From contig NZ_LJJC01000006.1 of assembly GCF_001420715.1 (NCBI RefSeq), positions 198,548 through 262,547 of the forward strand: a DNA stretch of 64,000 nucleotides. Direction: 5' to 3'. Source of the stretch: Heyndrickxia shackletonii (GTDB taxonomy: Bacteria; Bacillota; Bacilli; Bacillales; Bacillaceae_C). The notes beneath the pieces were generated by a model. It was not told the DNA's origin and did not search any database. It saw nothing but the letters and a program-made list of their open reading frames with translations. The position numbers and the translations under genes are program-made. The number at the start of each line of letters is the position of its first letter. Position 1 is the first letter of the stretch. Positions 26,078-34,177 of the stretch are shown here, piece by piece.

Positions 26078-26206
26078 TCTTGTTCCTCCTATACTTTGTC
26101 TTCATTACCTCTACTTTAATATAGTTGTGTGAATTTTGAAACCTCTCGATGAACTTATTTAAAAATATTTAATTACTTGAATGCCGATGAGTTTTTTTTC
26201 TTTTTT

Positions 26207-26512
26207 TTAGTCACAATCATCAAACGGAAGCACATATATACTTCCTTTTGTTGTGCCGGAATTCGGAATCCCTAAGTCTAGCAATAATCGACGAATGGTT
26301 GATTCTGAAGAAATCTGTAAGAATTCCCTCGCCTCTTTATTGGTAATGTTCGGTTGGAATAATAGATAAAAGTCTTTTAATGTTTCTGTAAGCGCAATTT
26401 TGGAAAAGTGGCCACATTGCGGACAATTCCATTTCCTTCTTGTTTTCTCCATCGGTAAATGAAAACATTGTGGACAGTGGACACCCGTTTGCTTCCAAAA
26501 TAAATAATTCAG
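26207..26512 (-). pseudogene. C-terminal remnant of a NERD-domain gene
   Basis: The frame reads LNYLFWKQTGVHCPQCFHLP, then MEKTRRKWNCPQCGHFSK, and ends IPNSGTTKGSIYVLPFDDCD. Two CPxC knuckles 20 residues apart plus the SGTTKG ending match the C-terminal part of Bacillus NERD (nuclease-related) proteins as I recall them. The N-terminal NERD domain is missing: upstream there is an in-frame stop within 12 codons and 21-bp repeats. An ATG at 26452 would allow an 81-residue product, but there is no good ribosome-binding site. Probably a 5'-truncated pseudogene. Confidence 0.6.
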
Positions 26513-26541
26513 GCAGTTCGAGAATTAATTCAGTCACTAGT
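26496..26541 (-). repeat. 21-bp repeat array, family C, locus 1 (two units)
   Basis: Two AATTCAG boxes 21 bp apart (ends at 26511 and 26532), the same unit as at 42114-42194. On the minus strand the units read as heptads TELILEL and PELFILE. They directly abut the NERD-type fragment. Confidence 0.6.
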
Positions 26542-26598
26542 AAAAACCCACTTTAATTGTTGGCTCTCTTACCGTTTATTTTGTGTACACATAAGGCA

Positions 26599-26635
26599 AA
26601 AACAAGAGTGACTCGAACTAGAGTCACTCTTGTCT
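26599..26635 (-). terminator. Terminator of the double P-loop ATPase gene
   Basis: Perfect 13-bp stem ACAAGAGTGACTC/GAGTCACTCTTGT, 6-base loop, TTTTT on the minus strand. Confidence 0.92.
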
Positions 26636-26641
26636 CAATTA

Positions 26642-27730
26642 TTATTCAAGCATTTGAATTCCAGCATTTATTTCTTCATAAATCTCTTCAACTATAGAAT
26701 AATCCATAGCCTCGATATAATATTTTTCCAGTTCATCGTGGAGGGCCTTTGCTTGTGCTAAATAAGCAGTACCTTCTTTCATTTTATCTTTATATCGTTT
26801 ATGCACATCTTTTATTTCTATCGCGTATTTTTCGTCCGTTCCCGGGGTTACTGCTGCTAAATATAAATCAACAATTTCATCCCCTTCGCGATCTGGGAAA
26901 TACTCATGAGGGTCTGTACTGTCAAAGATAGCAACTCCTAATTCTCTTATAATCACCATGTCTAAACTGTGAGGATCAAATCCACAGTGGTAGATTTCCG
27001 TATCGAACCCTCTTTCTTCCGAAACCGCAGCGATTTTTTTCAATAGAGTTGATTTTCCTGTTCCAGCACGACCTTTAATAAAATATCTCTTCGTTAAACC
27101 TTCCGTTAAATTTGCAATAAAATCTACAGCCCCTTTTGGTGTCGCTGCTCCTAGGAAGCGATCGCGAACAATGGCTTCTTTATCTCCTATATGGTCTGAA
27201 AAAATTTTATCGACTAGTTCCATAGTTAACTGATTTGCTTTTTCAAAATTCATTTCTTTAATATAAATTTCCTCTAAATCATCGTGTTCCCGCAATCCTT
27301 GTGAAAATGAATCATAAGCGGATTGGAATTTACCGCTAATTTCCTTTTGAATGTCTACAATTTCCTCTTTGTGTTGCATAAGATAAGCGCTATTCCACGC
27401 ACGACCTAAATTAATGTATTCCTCTATCGCTCCTGGAGCTAATGGTTCAATGACATGGGGTGCTGTTCCATCGACAACTCCCACTTTCAACGATGGAATA
27501 ATGACACCATCAATCGAATTATTATCGGATGAACAATGAATTAACTCTATGGAATACCCCTTTTCTCCCCACTCTGCTGCAAGTCTTTTCATTAAGCTGG
27601 ATTTTCCTGTTCCGGGTCCGCCTTTAAGAATATAGAGACGATCAAGGCCTTTTAAATTCGAATCGAATAAATTATAAAATCCTCTGCCGGTATTTCCGCC
27701 TGCATAATAATTTAGAACCTTTCCTGTCAT
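26642..27730 (-). CDS. Tandem-duplicated P-loop ATPase (PRK06851 type), function unknown
   Basis: 362 residues built of two homologous halves. Half 1: LYILKGGPGTGKSSLMKRLA near 32-51, then IELIHCSSDNNSIDGVIIPS and VVDGTAPHV. Half 2: YFIKGRAGTGKSTLLKKIA near 215-233, then TEIYHCGFDPHSLDMVIIRE and IFDSTDPHEY. Each half keeps the Walker A, an HCs/gxDxxSxD motif and a D-x-T-x-PH motif. Helical segments follow each half. It is cytosolic. The family is widespread in spore-forming Firmicutes, but I know of no assigned function. Single gene with a strong terminator. Confidence 0.8.
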   Translation of the reverse strand: MTGKVLNYYAGGNTGRGFYNLFDSNLKGLDRLYILKGGPGTGKSSLMKRLAAEWGEKGYSIELIHCSSDNNSIDGVIIPSLKVGVVDGTAPHVIEPLAPGAIEEYINLGRAWNSAYLMQHKEEIVDIQKEISGKFQSAYDSFSQGLREHDDLEEIYIKEMNFEKANQLTMELVDKIFSDHIGDKEAIVRDRFLGAATPKGAVDFIANLTEGLTKRYFIKGRAGTGKSTLLKKIAAVSEERGFDTEIYHCGFDPHSLDMVIIRELGVAIFDSTDPHEYFPDREGDEIVDLYLAAVTPGTDEKYAIEIKDVHKRYKDKMKEGTAYLAQAKALHDELEKYYIEAMDYSIVEEIYEEINAGIQMLE

Positions 27731-27838
27731 ACCTTTACACTCCTCTTACAGTAATCGGATTAAAATCAGAAATAACTACACATTAGCCTATGCAACTTTG
27801 AAAAATTGGTTACTTAGCCCAATACTGTATTAGATTCA

Positions 27839-27868
27839 TTGATAGTACAATGTTTATTGGCCTATACT
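27839..27868 (+). promoter_or_regulatory. Promoter of the DUF915 hydrolase gene
   Basis: TTGATA (27839-27844), 18 bp, TATACT (27863-27868). The -10 box falls inside a longer open frame starting 27850, showing that this upstream ATG is not used. Confidence 0.6.
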
Positions 27869-27900
27869 ATAGGTGGAAGATTTATAGGGGGAAAAAGAAA

Positions 27901-28740
27901 GTGAACACAAAAAAGAAAAAGATGCTCTATTTTTCGATTGTTATAGTCGCCTTTGCGCTATTCATATTTTTATTTATCAAACCGGATACAACGAAATCTC
28001 AGCATAATACTCAATCGACACCAACCCTGTTTGTGCATGGTTTTAAGGGTGGCCCAAGATCCTTTAATTTCATGCTTGAGCGATTTCAGAATCAGTACCA
28101 TTGGGGCAAGAAGACGATGGTTTGTGAGGTGGATAAAAATGGTCATCTCCATATTTACGGTGGAATACCTACCTATTCCAAAAACCCTTTTATCCAAGTT
28201 GTGTTTAAAAATAATCGTGCCAGCATTCAGGATACGACCAATTGGTTAAAGGAAATTATGACCGTCTTGAATCAAAGGTATAATGTAAAGGAAATCTATG
28301 TGGTTGGGCATTCCATGGGTGGACTTGTTTTAACTAATTTCATTGAGCAGTCTAATGGGCAATATCCGGAAGTGCAAAAGCTTATTACCATAGGCAGCCC
28401 TTTTAAGGGGATTCAAAAAGAAACTTACTATCAAAATGTCCATAATACAGGTCCTGCTATTTTCGATTTGAAGTCCCATTCACCATTTCTCCAATCTCTT
28501 GTTTCCAATAGGAATACTTTTAACCGACATATTCAGGTTCTATCCATTGCAGGGGTAGCAAAAGATCCTGAAGATGGGGATGGTGTTGTTTCTTTAAATA
28601 GTGCACTAGGACTTCAAGATATAGTTCCAAATAGCAATTTTCACAAAAAAATCATCTACGATCCTCATGCAACGCATAGCGGCTTACATGAACACCCGAT
28701 AGTGGATCAATATATTGGGGAGTTTTTGTGGGGATATTAA
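27901..28740 (+). CDS. DUF915-type alpha/beta hydrolase, membrane-anchored
   Basis: About 279 residues. An N-terminal basic stretch and one hydrophobic helix (about 10-28) act as signal anchor, then an alpha/beta hydrolase fold: TLFVHGFKGGPRSF (oxyanion loop), nucleophile elbow VVGHSMGGLV with Ser near 137, GSPFKG, and a terminal SGLHEHP with the catalytic His. DUF915 members are lipase-like and mostly of unknown substrate. Start GTG at 27901 is preceded by AGGGGG at 9 bases. The TAA stop coincides with the head of a family A repeat. Confidence 0.82.
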   Translation: MNTKKKKMLYFSIVIVAFALFIFLFIKPDTTKSQHNTQSTPTLFVHGFKGGPRSFNFMLERFQNQYHWGKKTMVCEVDKNGHLHIYGGIPTYSKNPFIQVVFKNNRASIQDTTNWLKEIMTVLNQRYNVKEIYVVGHSMGGLVLTNFIEQSNGQYPEVQKLITIGSPFKGIQKETYYQNVHNTGPAIFDLKSHSPFLQSLVSNRNTFNRHIQVLSIAGVAKDPEDGDGVVSLNSALGLQDIVPNSNFHKKIIYDPHATHSGLHEHPIVDQYIGEFLWGY

Positions 28741-28840
28741 GAAATACGGAAGCGCCTTGCCCATCGGCGCACGGATTTCGTAGTCGCTCACCTCGAGATA
28801 AAGGAAACACAGTGAGGTAGTGCCCCACTTTTATACACTT
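28738..28840 (+). repeat. Dispersed repeat family A, copy 5 (right part missing)
   Basis: Starts TAAGAAATACGGAAGCGCC at the stop codon of the hydrolase gene and runs through GCACGGATTTCGTAGTCGC and GAGATAAAGGAAACACAGTG. These match copy 4 closely. The GGAGACGGAGAAATCC and GCTAGACAA parts are absent. Confidence 0.75.
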
Positions 28841-28846
28841 ATCTTC

Positions 28847-28880
28847 CAAAAAAATAAGCGGAGACAATTCCCCGCTTATT
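28847..28880 (-). terminator. Terminator of the microprotein gene
   Basis: Stem AATAAGCGG/CCGCTTATT, then TTTTTTT on the minus strand. Confidence 0.85.
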
Positions 28881-28881
28881 G

Positions 28882-29064
28882 TTACTTTTCTAGTTCGTCC
28901 AATTGTTTATTAAGCTTGCTTAATTCCTTTTCAATATCTTCCAGTTGCTTTTCTAATGGAGATAGATTTCCTTTCACAAACTCCAGCTTTTCTAAATCAT
29001 GTTGCAGCCTTACATAGTCTGCCTTTAGATCTTCTATCTTATATTCAAGTTCTTTTCGATTCAC
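28882..29064 (-). CDS. Small coiled-coil protein, SE1832 family
   Basis: About 60 residues, nearly all one charged heptad helix (ELEYKIEDLKADYVRLQHDL, then EKQLEDIEKELSKLNKQLDE). It resembles the SE1832 microprotein family of Bacilli, of unknown function. A TTG at 29079 is in frame, but GTG at 29064 has GAGGTG at a good distance. It is coupled to the acetyltransferase gene just upstream, whose stop lies 12 bp before the GTG. Confidence 0.7.
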   Translation of the reverse strand: MNRKELEYKIEDLKADYVRLQHDLEKLEFVKGNLSPLEKQLEDIEKELSKLNKQLDELEK

Positions 29065-29075
29065 TTTTTTACACC

Positions 29076-29588
29076 TCAAATAAAATCATTTAAATTTTTC
29101 CACGCATATGCCACTTCTAGTATACCAGTATCTCCTATCAATTGCTCTCCAATAACCTCGCCGCCATGACGCTCATAAAATTTTCTAGATTCATTGTCTT
29201 TAATAACCCATGCCATTACAGAGTGGATATTATGGTTTGATAGATGCTCTATTACTTTTTTAAAAAGCAACGTACCGATTCCTTTTCTCTGAAACGATTC
29301 CAAAATATAAAGAGTGTATAATTCCCCCTCGATTTGGAAATTGTTTGTTCGTTCGACACCGCATTCAGCAAATGCAACGATTTCCCCTTCCTCCGTTTCC
29401 GCTAAATAGCATTGGTATTTTTCATTCCTATTCTCAAGACGCGGTCTCCAGTTGCTTAACACTTTTTCATATGTTCGATTTGTTAGAGTTTCTTCTGAAA
29501 ATATACCGGAATAGGTTGTCTTCCAGCTTTCATAATGAACCCTTGCCAACCCCTTTATATCTTCTATTGTTCCAATCCTAATTTTCAT
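29076..29588 (-). CDS. GNAT family N-acetyltransferase
   Basis: 170 residues, single GNAT domain. IRIGTIEDIKGLARVHYESW at the start, the beta-4 strand GELYTLYILESFQRKGIGTLLF near 89-110 with the acetyl-CoA loop QRKGIG, and NESRKFYERHGGEVIGE near 135. Substrate unknown. It is probably co-transcribed with the small coiled-coil gene that follows. Confidence 0.9.
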   Translation of the reverse strand: MKIRIGTIEDIKGLARVHYESWKTTYSGIFSEETLTNRTYEKVLSNWRPRLENRNEKYQCYLAETEEGEIVAFAECGVERTNNFQIEGELYTLYILESFQRKGIGTLLFKKVIEHLSNHNIHSVMAWVIKDNESRKFYERHGGEVIGEQLIGDTGILEVAYAWKNLNDFI

Positions 29589-29654
29589 CCCCCAAACCCC
29601 ATTTCCAAATGATTAATTACCAGAATTATAGCATTAGAAAATTGATGCTAAAAT

Positions 29655-29692
29655 CAAAAAACAGCCTATCTAAATAAGATAAGCTGTTTCCA
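29655..29692 (-). terminator. Terminator of tcyP
   Basis: Stem AAACAGC/GCTGTTT with an inner TTATC/GATAG, then TTTTTTG on the minus strand. Confidence 0.85.
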
Positions 29693-29732
29693 CTAACTTT
29701 ATTGCCTATTTCCCTGCTGATGGGTTTTATAA

Positions 29733-31121
29733 TTAAGCTTCTACCGCCTGTTGTTTTGGTTCATGAAATACATTCGTATCAATTTCTTTCGTTATCTTAC
29801 CAGTTAAAACTCCTGCTGTCATACTGCCGCTTACATTCAATGCAGTACGGCCCATATCAATTAATGGTTCAACAGAAATAAGTAAACCGACAATCGCGAT
29901 TGGCAGATTTAAAGTTGACAATACAATTAAGGCAGCAAATGTTGCACCACCGCCAACACCTGCAACACCAAACGAGCTAATAGCCACTGTTAATATCAGT
30001 GTAATAATAAAGGTTGGAGATGTTGGATCAATTCCTGCAGCCGGTGCTACCATAACGGCTAACATCGCTGGGTAAATTCCCGCACAGCCATTTTGACCGA
30101 TGGATAATCCAAAAGAAGCAGCAAAGTTGGCAATGCCTTCTGAAACTCCAAAATCCTCTGTTTGTGTTTTGATATTTAATGGCAATGTCCCTGCGCTTGT
30201 TCTGGATGTAAAGGCAAAGGATAAAGTTGGCAATGCCTTGCGTACATATTGAACAGGGCTCAGTTTTGCAAGTGATATTAGAATTAAATGAATAATAAAC
30301 ATAATAATTAATGCCACATAAGAAGCAATAACAAACTTTCCAAGTTTTACAATAGCACCATAATCACTTGTTGCAGCTACTTTTGTAATTAGAGCTAAAA
30401 TTCCATACGGTGTAAGGCGGAGAACAAGAGAAACCACCCTCATAACAATGGCGTATAACGTATCTATAATCTTTGCAAAAAATTCACCTTGCTCAGGATT
30501 TTTTCGTTTAACCCCAAGATAAGCAATCCCTACAATAGCTGAGAAAATAACAACAGCAATCGTAGAAGTTGGGCGAGATCCTGTTAAATCTTGGAATGGA
30601 TTGCTTGGGAATAACTGAAGTATTTGCTGTGGTATCGTAGCATCTTTTACCGTACCAACTGTTTGTGCTAATTCTGCGTTTCGGGCTTTTTCCATATCCC
30701 CTTGAACTAAATGCACACCGTCAAGATGGAAGCTTAAAGCAGATCCAATCCCAATAGCCGCAGCAATTGCTGTAGTTCCTAGTAAAATACCAATAACTAA
30801 GAAGCTAATTTTCCCGATATTTTTAGTCAGATTTAGCTTAGTAAATGCCCCTACAATAGAAATAAACACTAAAGGCATAACAATCATTTGCAATAATTTC
30901 ACATATCCACTACCAACAATACTAAACCAATCAATAGTATGTGTAGTAATGGATGAGGCAGTACCGTAGATGATATGTATTAACAAGCCAAATACGATAC
31001 CTAACCCAAGACCAGTAAAGACACGCTTTGAAAAAGAAACATGCTTTTTCTGCATCACAGCCAAACCGACAATGAGTAAAAGCAAAACAACTATATTAAT
31101 AATAATAAGTAACGAGTTCAC
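29733..31121 (-). CDS. tcyP: L-cystine symporter TcyP (DAACS family)
   Basis: 462 residues, essentially the length of B. subtilis TcyP (463). About eight helices plus two re-entrant loops. Family motifs: QMIVMPLVFISIVGAFTKL, the hairpin-1 Ser-rich AFTSRTSAGTLPLN, and GQNGCAGIYPAMLAVMVAP, with VAGVGGGATFAALIVLSTLN in hairpin 2. It imports cystine with a cation. The strong promoter upstream is spanned by an inverted repeat. Monocistronic. Confidence 0.9.
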   Translation of the reverse strand: MNSLLIIINIVVLLLLIVGLAVMQKKHVSFSKRVFTGLGLGIVFGLLIHIIYGTASSITTHTIDWFSIVGSGYVKLLQMIVMPLVFISIVGAFTKLNLTKNIGKISFLVIGILLGTTAIAAAIGIGSALSFHLDGVHLVQGDMEKARNAELAQTVGTVKDATIPQQILQLFPSNPFQDLTGSRPTSTIAVVIFSAIVGIAYLGVKRKNPEQGEFFAKIIDTLYAIVMRVVSLVLRLTPYGILALITKVAATSDYGAIVKLGKFVIASYVALIIMFIIHLILISLAKLSPVQYVRKALPTLSFAFTSRTSAGTLPLNIKTQTEDFGVSEGIANFAASFGLSIGQNGCAGIYPAMLAVMVAPAAGIDPTSPTFIITLILTVAISSFGVAGVGGGATFAALIVLSTLNLPIAIVGLLISVEPLIDMGRTALNVSGSMTAGVLTGKITKEIDTNVFHEPKQQAVEA

Positions 31122-31161
31122 TGTTTTTCCCCCTAAAAATTAATAAGAAATACAAGTTCAT

Positions 31162-31200
31162 ACTATAATATAATTAATCCAATCAGTCAAGTCGGATTAA
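31162..31200 (-). promoter_or_regulatory. tcyP promoter with overlapping inverted repeat
   Basis: On the minus strand TTGACT (31190-31185), 17 bp, TATAGT (31167-31162). TTAATCC (31174-31180) and GGATTAA (31194-31200) flank the -35 box symmetrically and could be an operator. CymR represses cystine uptake genes in Bacillus, but I cannot match its motif with confidence. Confidence 0.6.
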
Positions 31201-31249
31201 CACTTTATTATATGAATGCGGATTTCAGATAATGATTAAATATAAAAAG

Positions 31250-31277
31250 AAAAAAATCAGCCCTCAAGACTGATTTA
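31250..31277 (-). terminator. Terminator of the nucleotidase gene
   Basis: Stem AAATCAG/CTGATTT, 9-base loop, then TTTTTTT on the minus strand. Confidence 0.78.
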
Positions 31278-31285
31278 TCCCATCC

Positions 31286-32860
31286 TTAATAAATAACCTT
31301 CCAATTATGATTAACCGTTGCTTTGACTCTCTTTTTCTCTAAAATATAGTTTGCAATAAATTCCGATACATCCGTCGGAATATCTTTTATCACCGGCTTG
31401 TTTTTATACATGAAGTAATCTCCGCCGCCACCAGCGCGATAATTATTCATCACCACGTCATATTCCTGCTCGAAACGAACTGGCTGTCCCTTATATTCCA
31501 ATTTGACAATCCTTTCGCCAATTGGCTTTGAAATATCAATCAAATAGTCAATACCTTCCCACATATCATAATTATAGTGCTGCGGTTTTGGTGTTGAAAA
31601 GGCAGGATTCACTTCTATTTCCCCACCTTCATATTGTTTAAAATAGGAAGCGGACCTTTCTAATGCATCTTTCATATCTTGTCCAGTTATTCGGATAACC
31701 TTTAAGGTATTCGGATAAATATAATTGGATACAACATCTCTCATCGTCACATTTTCTGGAAATCCTGGTGATATATTATCAAATAAAGCAGTATTAGAAA
31801 TATCTACTCCAGCTACTTCCATCTGAACACGATTAATAAACTCGATCAATGCATTATCCTTTGTTCTAATTTCCATCGGGTTCCGTACGAGCATATCCCC
31901 TTCAATTTTTCCAATTGGCTGATCCAACCATTCCTGTGTATCGTTTTCATATTCCATTACCTTTTCTAGTAGAGCCTTATCAGCTTCTACATCTGCTACG
32001 GATAGTAATTCGGAAGACTTCCCAACACAATTCCATCCGTTTTCATCTTTTTCTAACTTTAATGTTACCTTTCCTAGAGCAATTCCATTGTTGCCTGGCT
32101 GAACAACGATAACACCGTTAATCATATTCCCGGCAATCTGACGGTGTTGATGCCCGGTTAAAAGAACATCGATTCCTTCTACCTCCATACAAAGCTGGTA
32201 CCCTTGATTTTCTCCAGTCAATGTTTCAGTCGGTTCTCCGGTCTCTAAATCACATTCAAAGCCGCCATGATAAGCAACCACAACAATATCTACCTTTTCT
32301 TCCGTTTTTAATAGGCTAACCCATTTCTTTGCTGTCACAACAGCATCCTCGAACTCCATTCCTTCAATATGCTGCGGCTGCTCCCAATTTGGGATATAAG
32401 GAGTCGTGAGGCCCAAAATACCAACTCGCAAGTTTGAATCTAATTCTTTAATGATATAAGGCTTTCCAAAGTATGGTTCTCCGGTCTCCTTACTTATAAT
32501 ATTCGCTGAAAGCCATGGAAAACTAGATTCATTCACTGCCGATGCTAACAGCTCTTTTCCGTAATTAAACTCATGATTTCCGAAAACCGCAGCATCATAG
32601 TTCAGTTCATTGGCTAAAATAATCATCGGATTTGGGCGTTCAGATTGGATCCGTGCATAGTGGTACGTCAGAGGTGTTCCCTGAATGAGGTCGCCATTTT
32701 CTACTAATAATACATGTGCATGCTTTGCCTTTTCCTTTTTTATTAAAGTTGCTACCTTTCCAAGTCCAACATCAAAGGGTTTATTATTTCCGTAATTGAT
32801 AGGAAATATATTTCCATGAACATCACTCGTTTCAAGGATGACCAGTTCCATTTTATCCAT
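31286..32860 (-). CDS. Cytosolic metallophosphatase / 5'-nucleotidase family protein
   Basis: 524 residues. An N-terminal calcineurin-type phosphoesterase (about 5-260): ETSDVHGN (Asp, His), VENGDLIQG, FGNHEFNYG, VAYHGGFE and LLTGHQHRQ carry the two-metal site. A C-terminal 5'-nucleotidase domain (about 300-490) with LRVxx-type AVSNYIYPNT and the substrate loop NNYRAGGGGDYF. Relatives hydrolyse 2',3'-cyclic nucleotides and nucleoside 5'-phosphates, usually outside the cell. This one has no signal peptide or anchor, so it should work in the cytosol. It sits divergently next to phnD, an arrangement I recall from staphylococci. It may process what the transporter imports. Confidence 0.83.
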   Translation of the reverse strand: MDKMELVILETSDVHGNIFPINYGNNKPFDVGLGKVATLIKKEKAKHAHVLLVENGDLIQGTPLTYHYARIQSERPNPMIILANELNYDAAVFGNHEFNYGKELLASAVNESSFPWLSANIISKETGEPYFGKPYIIKELDSNLRVGILGLTTPYIPNWEQPQHIEGMEFEDAVVTAKKWVSLLKTEEKVDIVVVAYHGGFECDLETGEPTETLTGENQGYQLCMEVEGIDVLLTGHQHRQIAGNMINGVIVVQPGNNGIALGKVTLKLEKDENGWNCVGKSSELLSVADVEADKALLEKVMEYENDTQEWLDQPIGKIEGDMLVRNPMEIRTKDNALIEFINRVQMEVAGVDISNTALFDNISPGFPENVTMRDVVSNYIYPNTLKVIRITGQDMKDALERSASYFKQYEGGEIEVNPAFSTPKPQHYNYDMWEGIDYLIDISKPIGERIVKLEYKGQPVRFEQEYDVVMNNYRAGGGGDYFMYKNKPVIKDIPTDVSEFIANYILEKKRVKATVNHNWKVIY

Positions 32861-32986
32861 TATAAAATTCCTTTCTAGACGAACTATTCTATAAACTATT
32901 CTAACCTATATTTTACACAAACCACTTTCAAACTACCATCAAAATTGAAGATAGATACTGAAAAACCTATTTCAGTATAAAGAATA

Positions 32987-33036
32987 TTTACACGGTTTTA
33001 ACAAGCTTTTAAACCTTTATTAATACCCTCTTAATA
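32987..33036 (+). promoter_or_regulatory. Pho box: five PhoP-type hexamers at 11-bp steps
   Basis: TTTACA (32987), TTAACA (32998), TTAAAC (33009), TTAATA (33020), TTAATA (33031), each separated by exactly five bases. The Bacillus PhoP consensus is TT(A/T/C)ACA repeated with about 5-bp spacers. The last copy ends two bases before TTGTCA (33038-33043), a possible -35 with -10 near 33057-33066. A second possible promoter is TTGTTT (33080-33085), 17 bp, TTATAT (33103-33108). Confidence 0.75.
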
Positions 33037-33151
33037 ATTGTCAAATACCTTCAAAATATTTTACCAGAATGCAAATTTTTTGTTTATTTTCACAGAAAAA
33101 TATTATATGCTTATTTCGTGTTCTAAAAAATATAAACACGGGGGTAAAAGT

Positions 33152-34078
33152 ATGCTTAAAAAGTTTGCTGTATTATTGTTAGCGCTCTCTCTTGCTGCTG
33201 TTGCATTGGCTGGATGTGGAAGCTCCAATAAAGCAAAAGATGGAAATGGTGATTTAAAAGAATTAAGAATCGGTTTCGTACCGTCTCAAAATGCTGAAAC
33301 ATTGGAAGCAAGAGCGAAGCCTTTAGAAGGATTACTAAAAAAAGAACTTGGTATTAAAGTTAAAGTTACTGTAACAACTGACTATAACGCTGTTGTGGAA
33401 GCAATGAAATCTAAACAACTAGAAATCGGTTTCTTACCACCAACAGATTACGTTCTTGCACATAAACAAAAAGCTGCAAATGTACTTCTTCAAGCGCAAC
33501 GCTACGGTGTTGACCCTGAAACTGGTAAACAAACTAGCGATCTAGTTGATTACTATTATTCTGGTGTTCTTGTAAGAAATGATTCTGGCATTAAAACCGT
33601 AGATGATTTAAAAGGTAAGAAAATCGGCTATCAAGCACCTACATCATCAGCTGGTTTTGTATGGCCTGCAGTATACTTAAAAGAGCATGGCATTGATGCT
33701 CTAAAAGATGTTACACCTGTTACACTTCAAGGACATGACAAAGGCGTTATGGGTGTTATGGATAAAAGCATTGATGCGGCAGCAGTATTCGTAGATGCTC
33801 GTAATATCGTTGCAAAAGAATATCCTAACATTTATAAAGATACACATTATCTATTCTTAACAGAAAAAATCCCTAATGATACCATTAGTATTCGTCCTGA
33901 TATTTCAAAAGATTGGGCAGATAAAATTGCTAATGCATTCATTAAAATCGGTAAAGATTCAGAAGGTAAGAAAATCATTGAATCTATCTACACACATGAA
34001 GGTTATGTAAAATCTAAGGATTCTAACTTTGATACAGTGCGTAAATATCAAGAACAAGTAGATAAGATTGGTAAGTAA
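33152..34078 (+). CDS. phnD: Phosphonate/phosphate-type ABC substrate-binding lipoprotein PhnD
   Basis: 308 residues. Signal peptide MLKKFAVLLLALSLAAVALA, lipobox LAGC with lipid Cys near 22. The mature part is the PhnD/SsuA2 fold: ELRIGFVPSQNAETLEARAKP, VTVTTDYNAVVEAMKSKQLE, and LKGKKIGYQAPTSSAGFVWP, the Ser/Thr cluster that holds the phosphonate or phosphate group. An open frame starts at 33038, but the true ATG 33152 follows GGGGGTAAAAGT. The permease and ATPase genes are on the opposite strand, meeting tail to tail. Upstream Pho boxes suggest phosphate-starvation control. Confidence 0.9.
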   Translation: MLKKFAVLLLALSLAAVALAGCGSSNKAKDGNGDLKELRIGFVPSQNAETLEARAKPLEGLLKKELGIKVKVTVTTDYNAVVEAMKSKQLEIGFLPPTDYVLAHKQKAANVLLQAQRYGVDPETGKQTSDLVDYYYSGVLVRNDSGIKTVDDLKGKKIGYQAPTSSAGFVWPAVYLKEHGIDALKDVTPVTLQGHDKGVMGVMDKSIDAAAVFVDARNIVAKEYPNIYKDTHYLFLTEKIPNDTISIRPDISKDWADKIANAFIKIGKDSEGKKIIESIYTHEGYVKSKDSNFDTVRKYQEQVDKIGK

Positions 34079-34090
34079 ATAATTCTGTAG

Positions 34091-34123
34091 AAAGCACCGC
34101 AAAATAGCGGTGCTTTCATTTTT
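34091..34123 (+). terminator. Terminator of phnD
   Basis: Perfect stem AAAGCACCGC/GCGGTGCTTT, 6-base loop, then CATTTTTAT. Confidence 0.92.
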
Positions 34124-34131
34124 ATATAATC

Positions 34132-34175
34132 TAAAAGAGGAATGGAGAACCTTGAGATTCTCCATTCCTCTTTTA
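34132..34175. terminator. Bidirectional terminator between phnD and phnE
   Basis: AAAGAGGAATGGAGA at 34134-34148 pairs with TCTCCATTCCTCTTT at 34159-34173, with T runs on both strands. It ends the minus-strand phnCEE operon. Confidence 0.9.
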
Positions 34176-34177
34176 AT

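Noticed and set aside
26500-26541. CRISPR-like spacing of short repeats
   Set aside because: The 21-bp units leave only about 10-14 variable bases and there are no cas genes, so this is not a CRISPR array. None was seen elsewhere in the window.
27850-27900. Upstream start of the DUF915 hydrolase at 27850
   Set aside because: A promoter -10 box lies in it and GTG 27901 has a strong site.
33038-33151. 38-residue N-terminal extension of PhnD
   Set aside because: The signal peptide with lipobox begins at ATG 33152, and the extension overlaps the promoter region.
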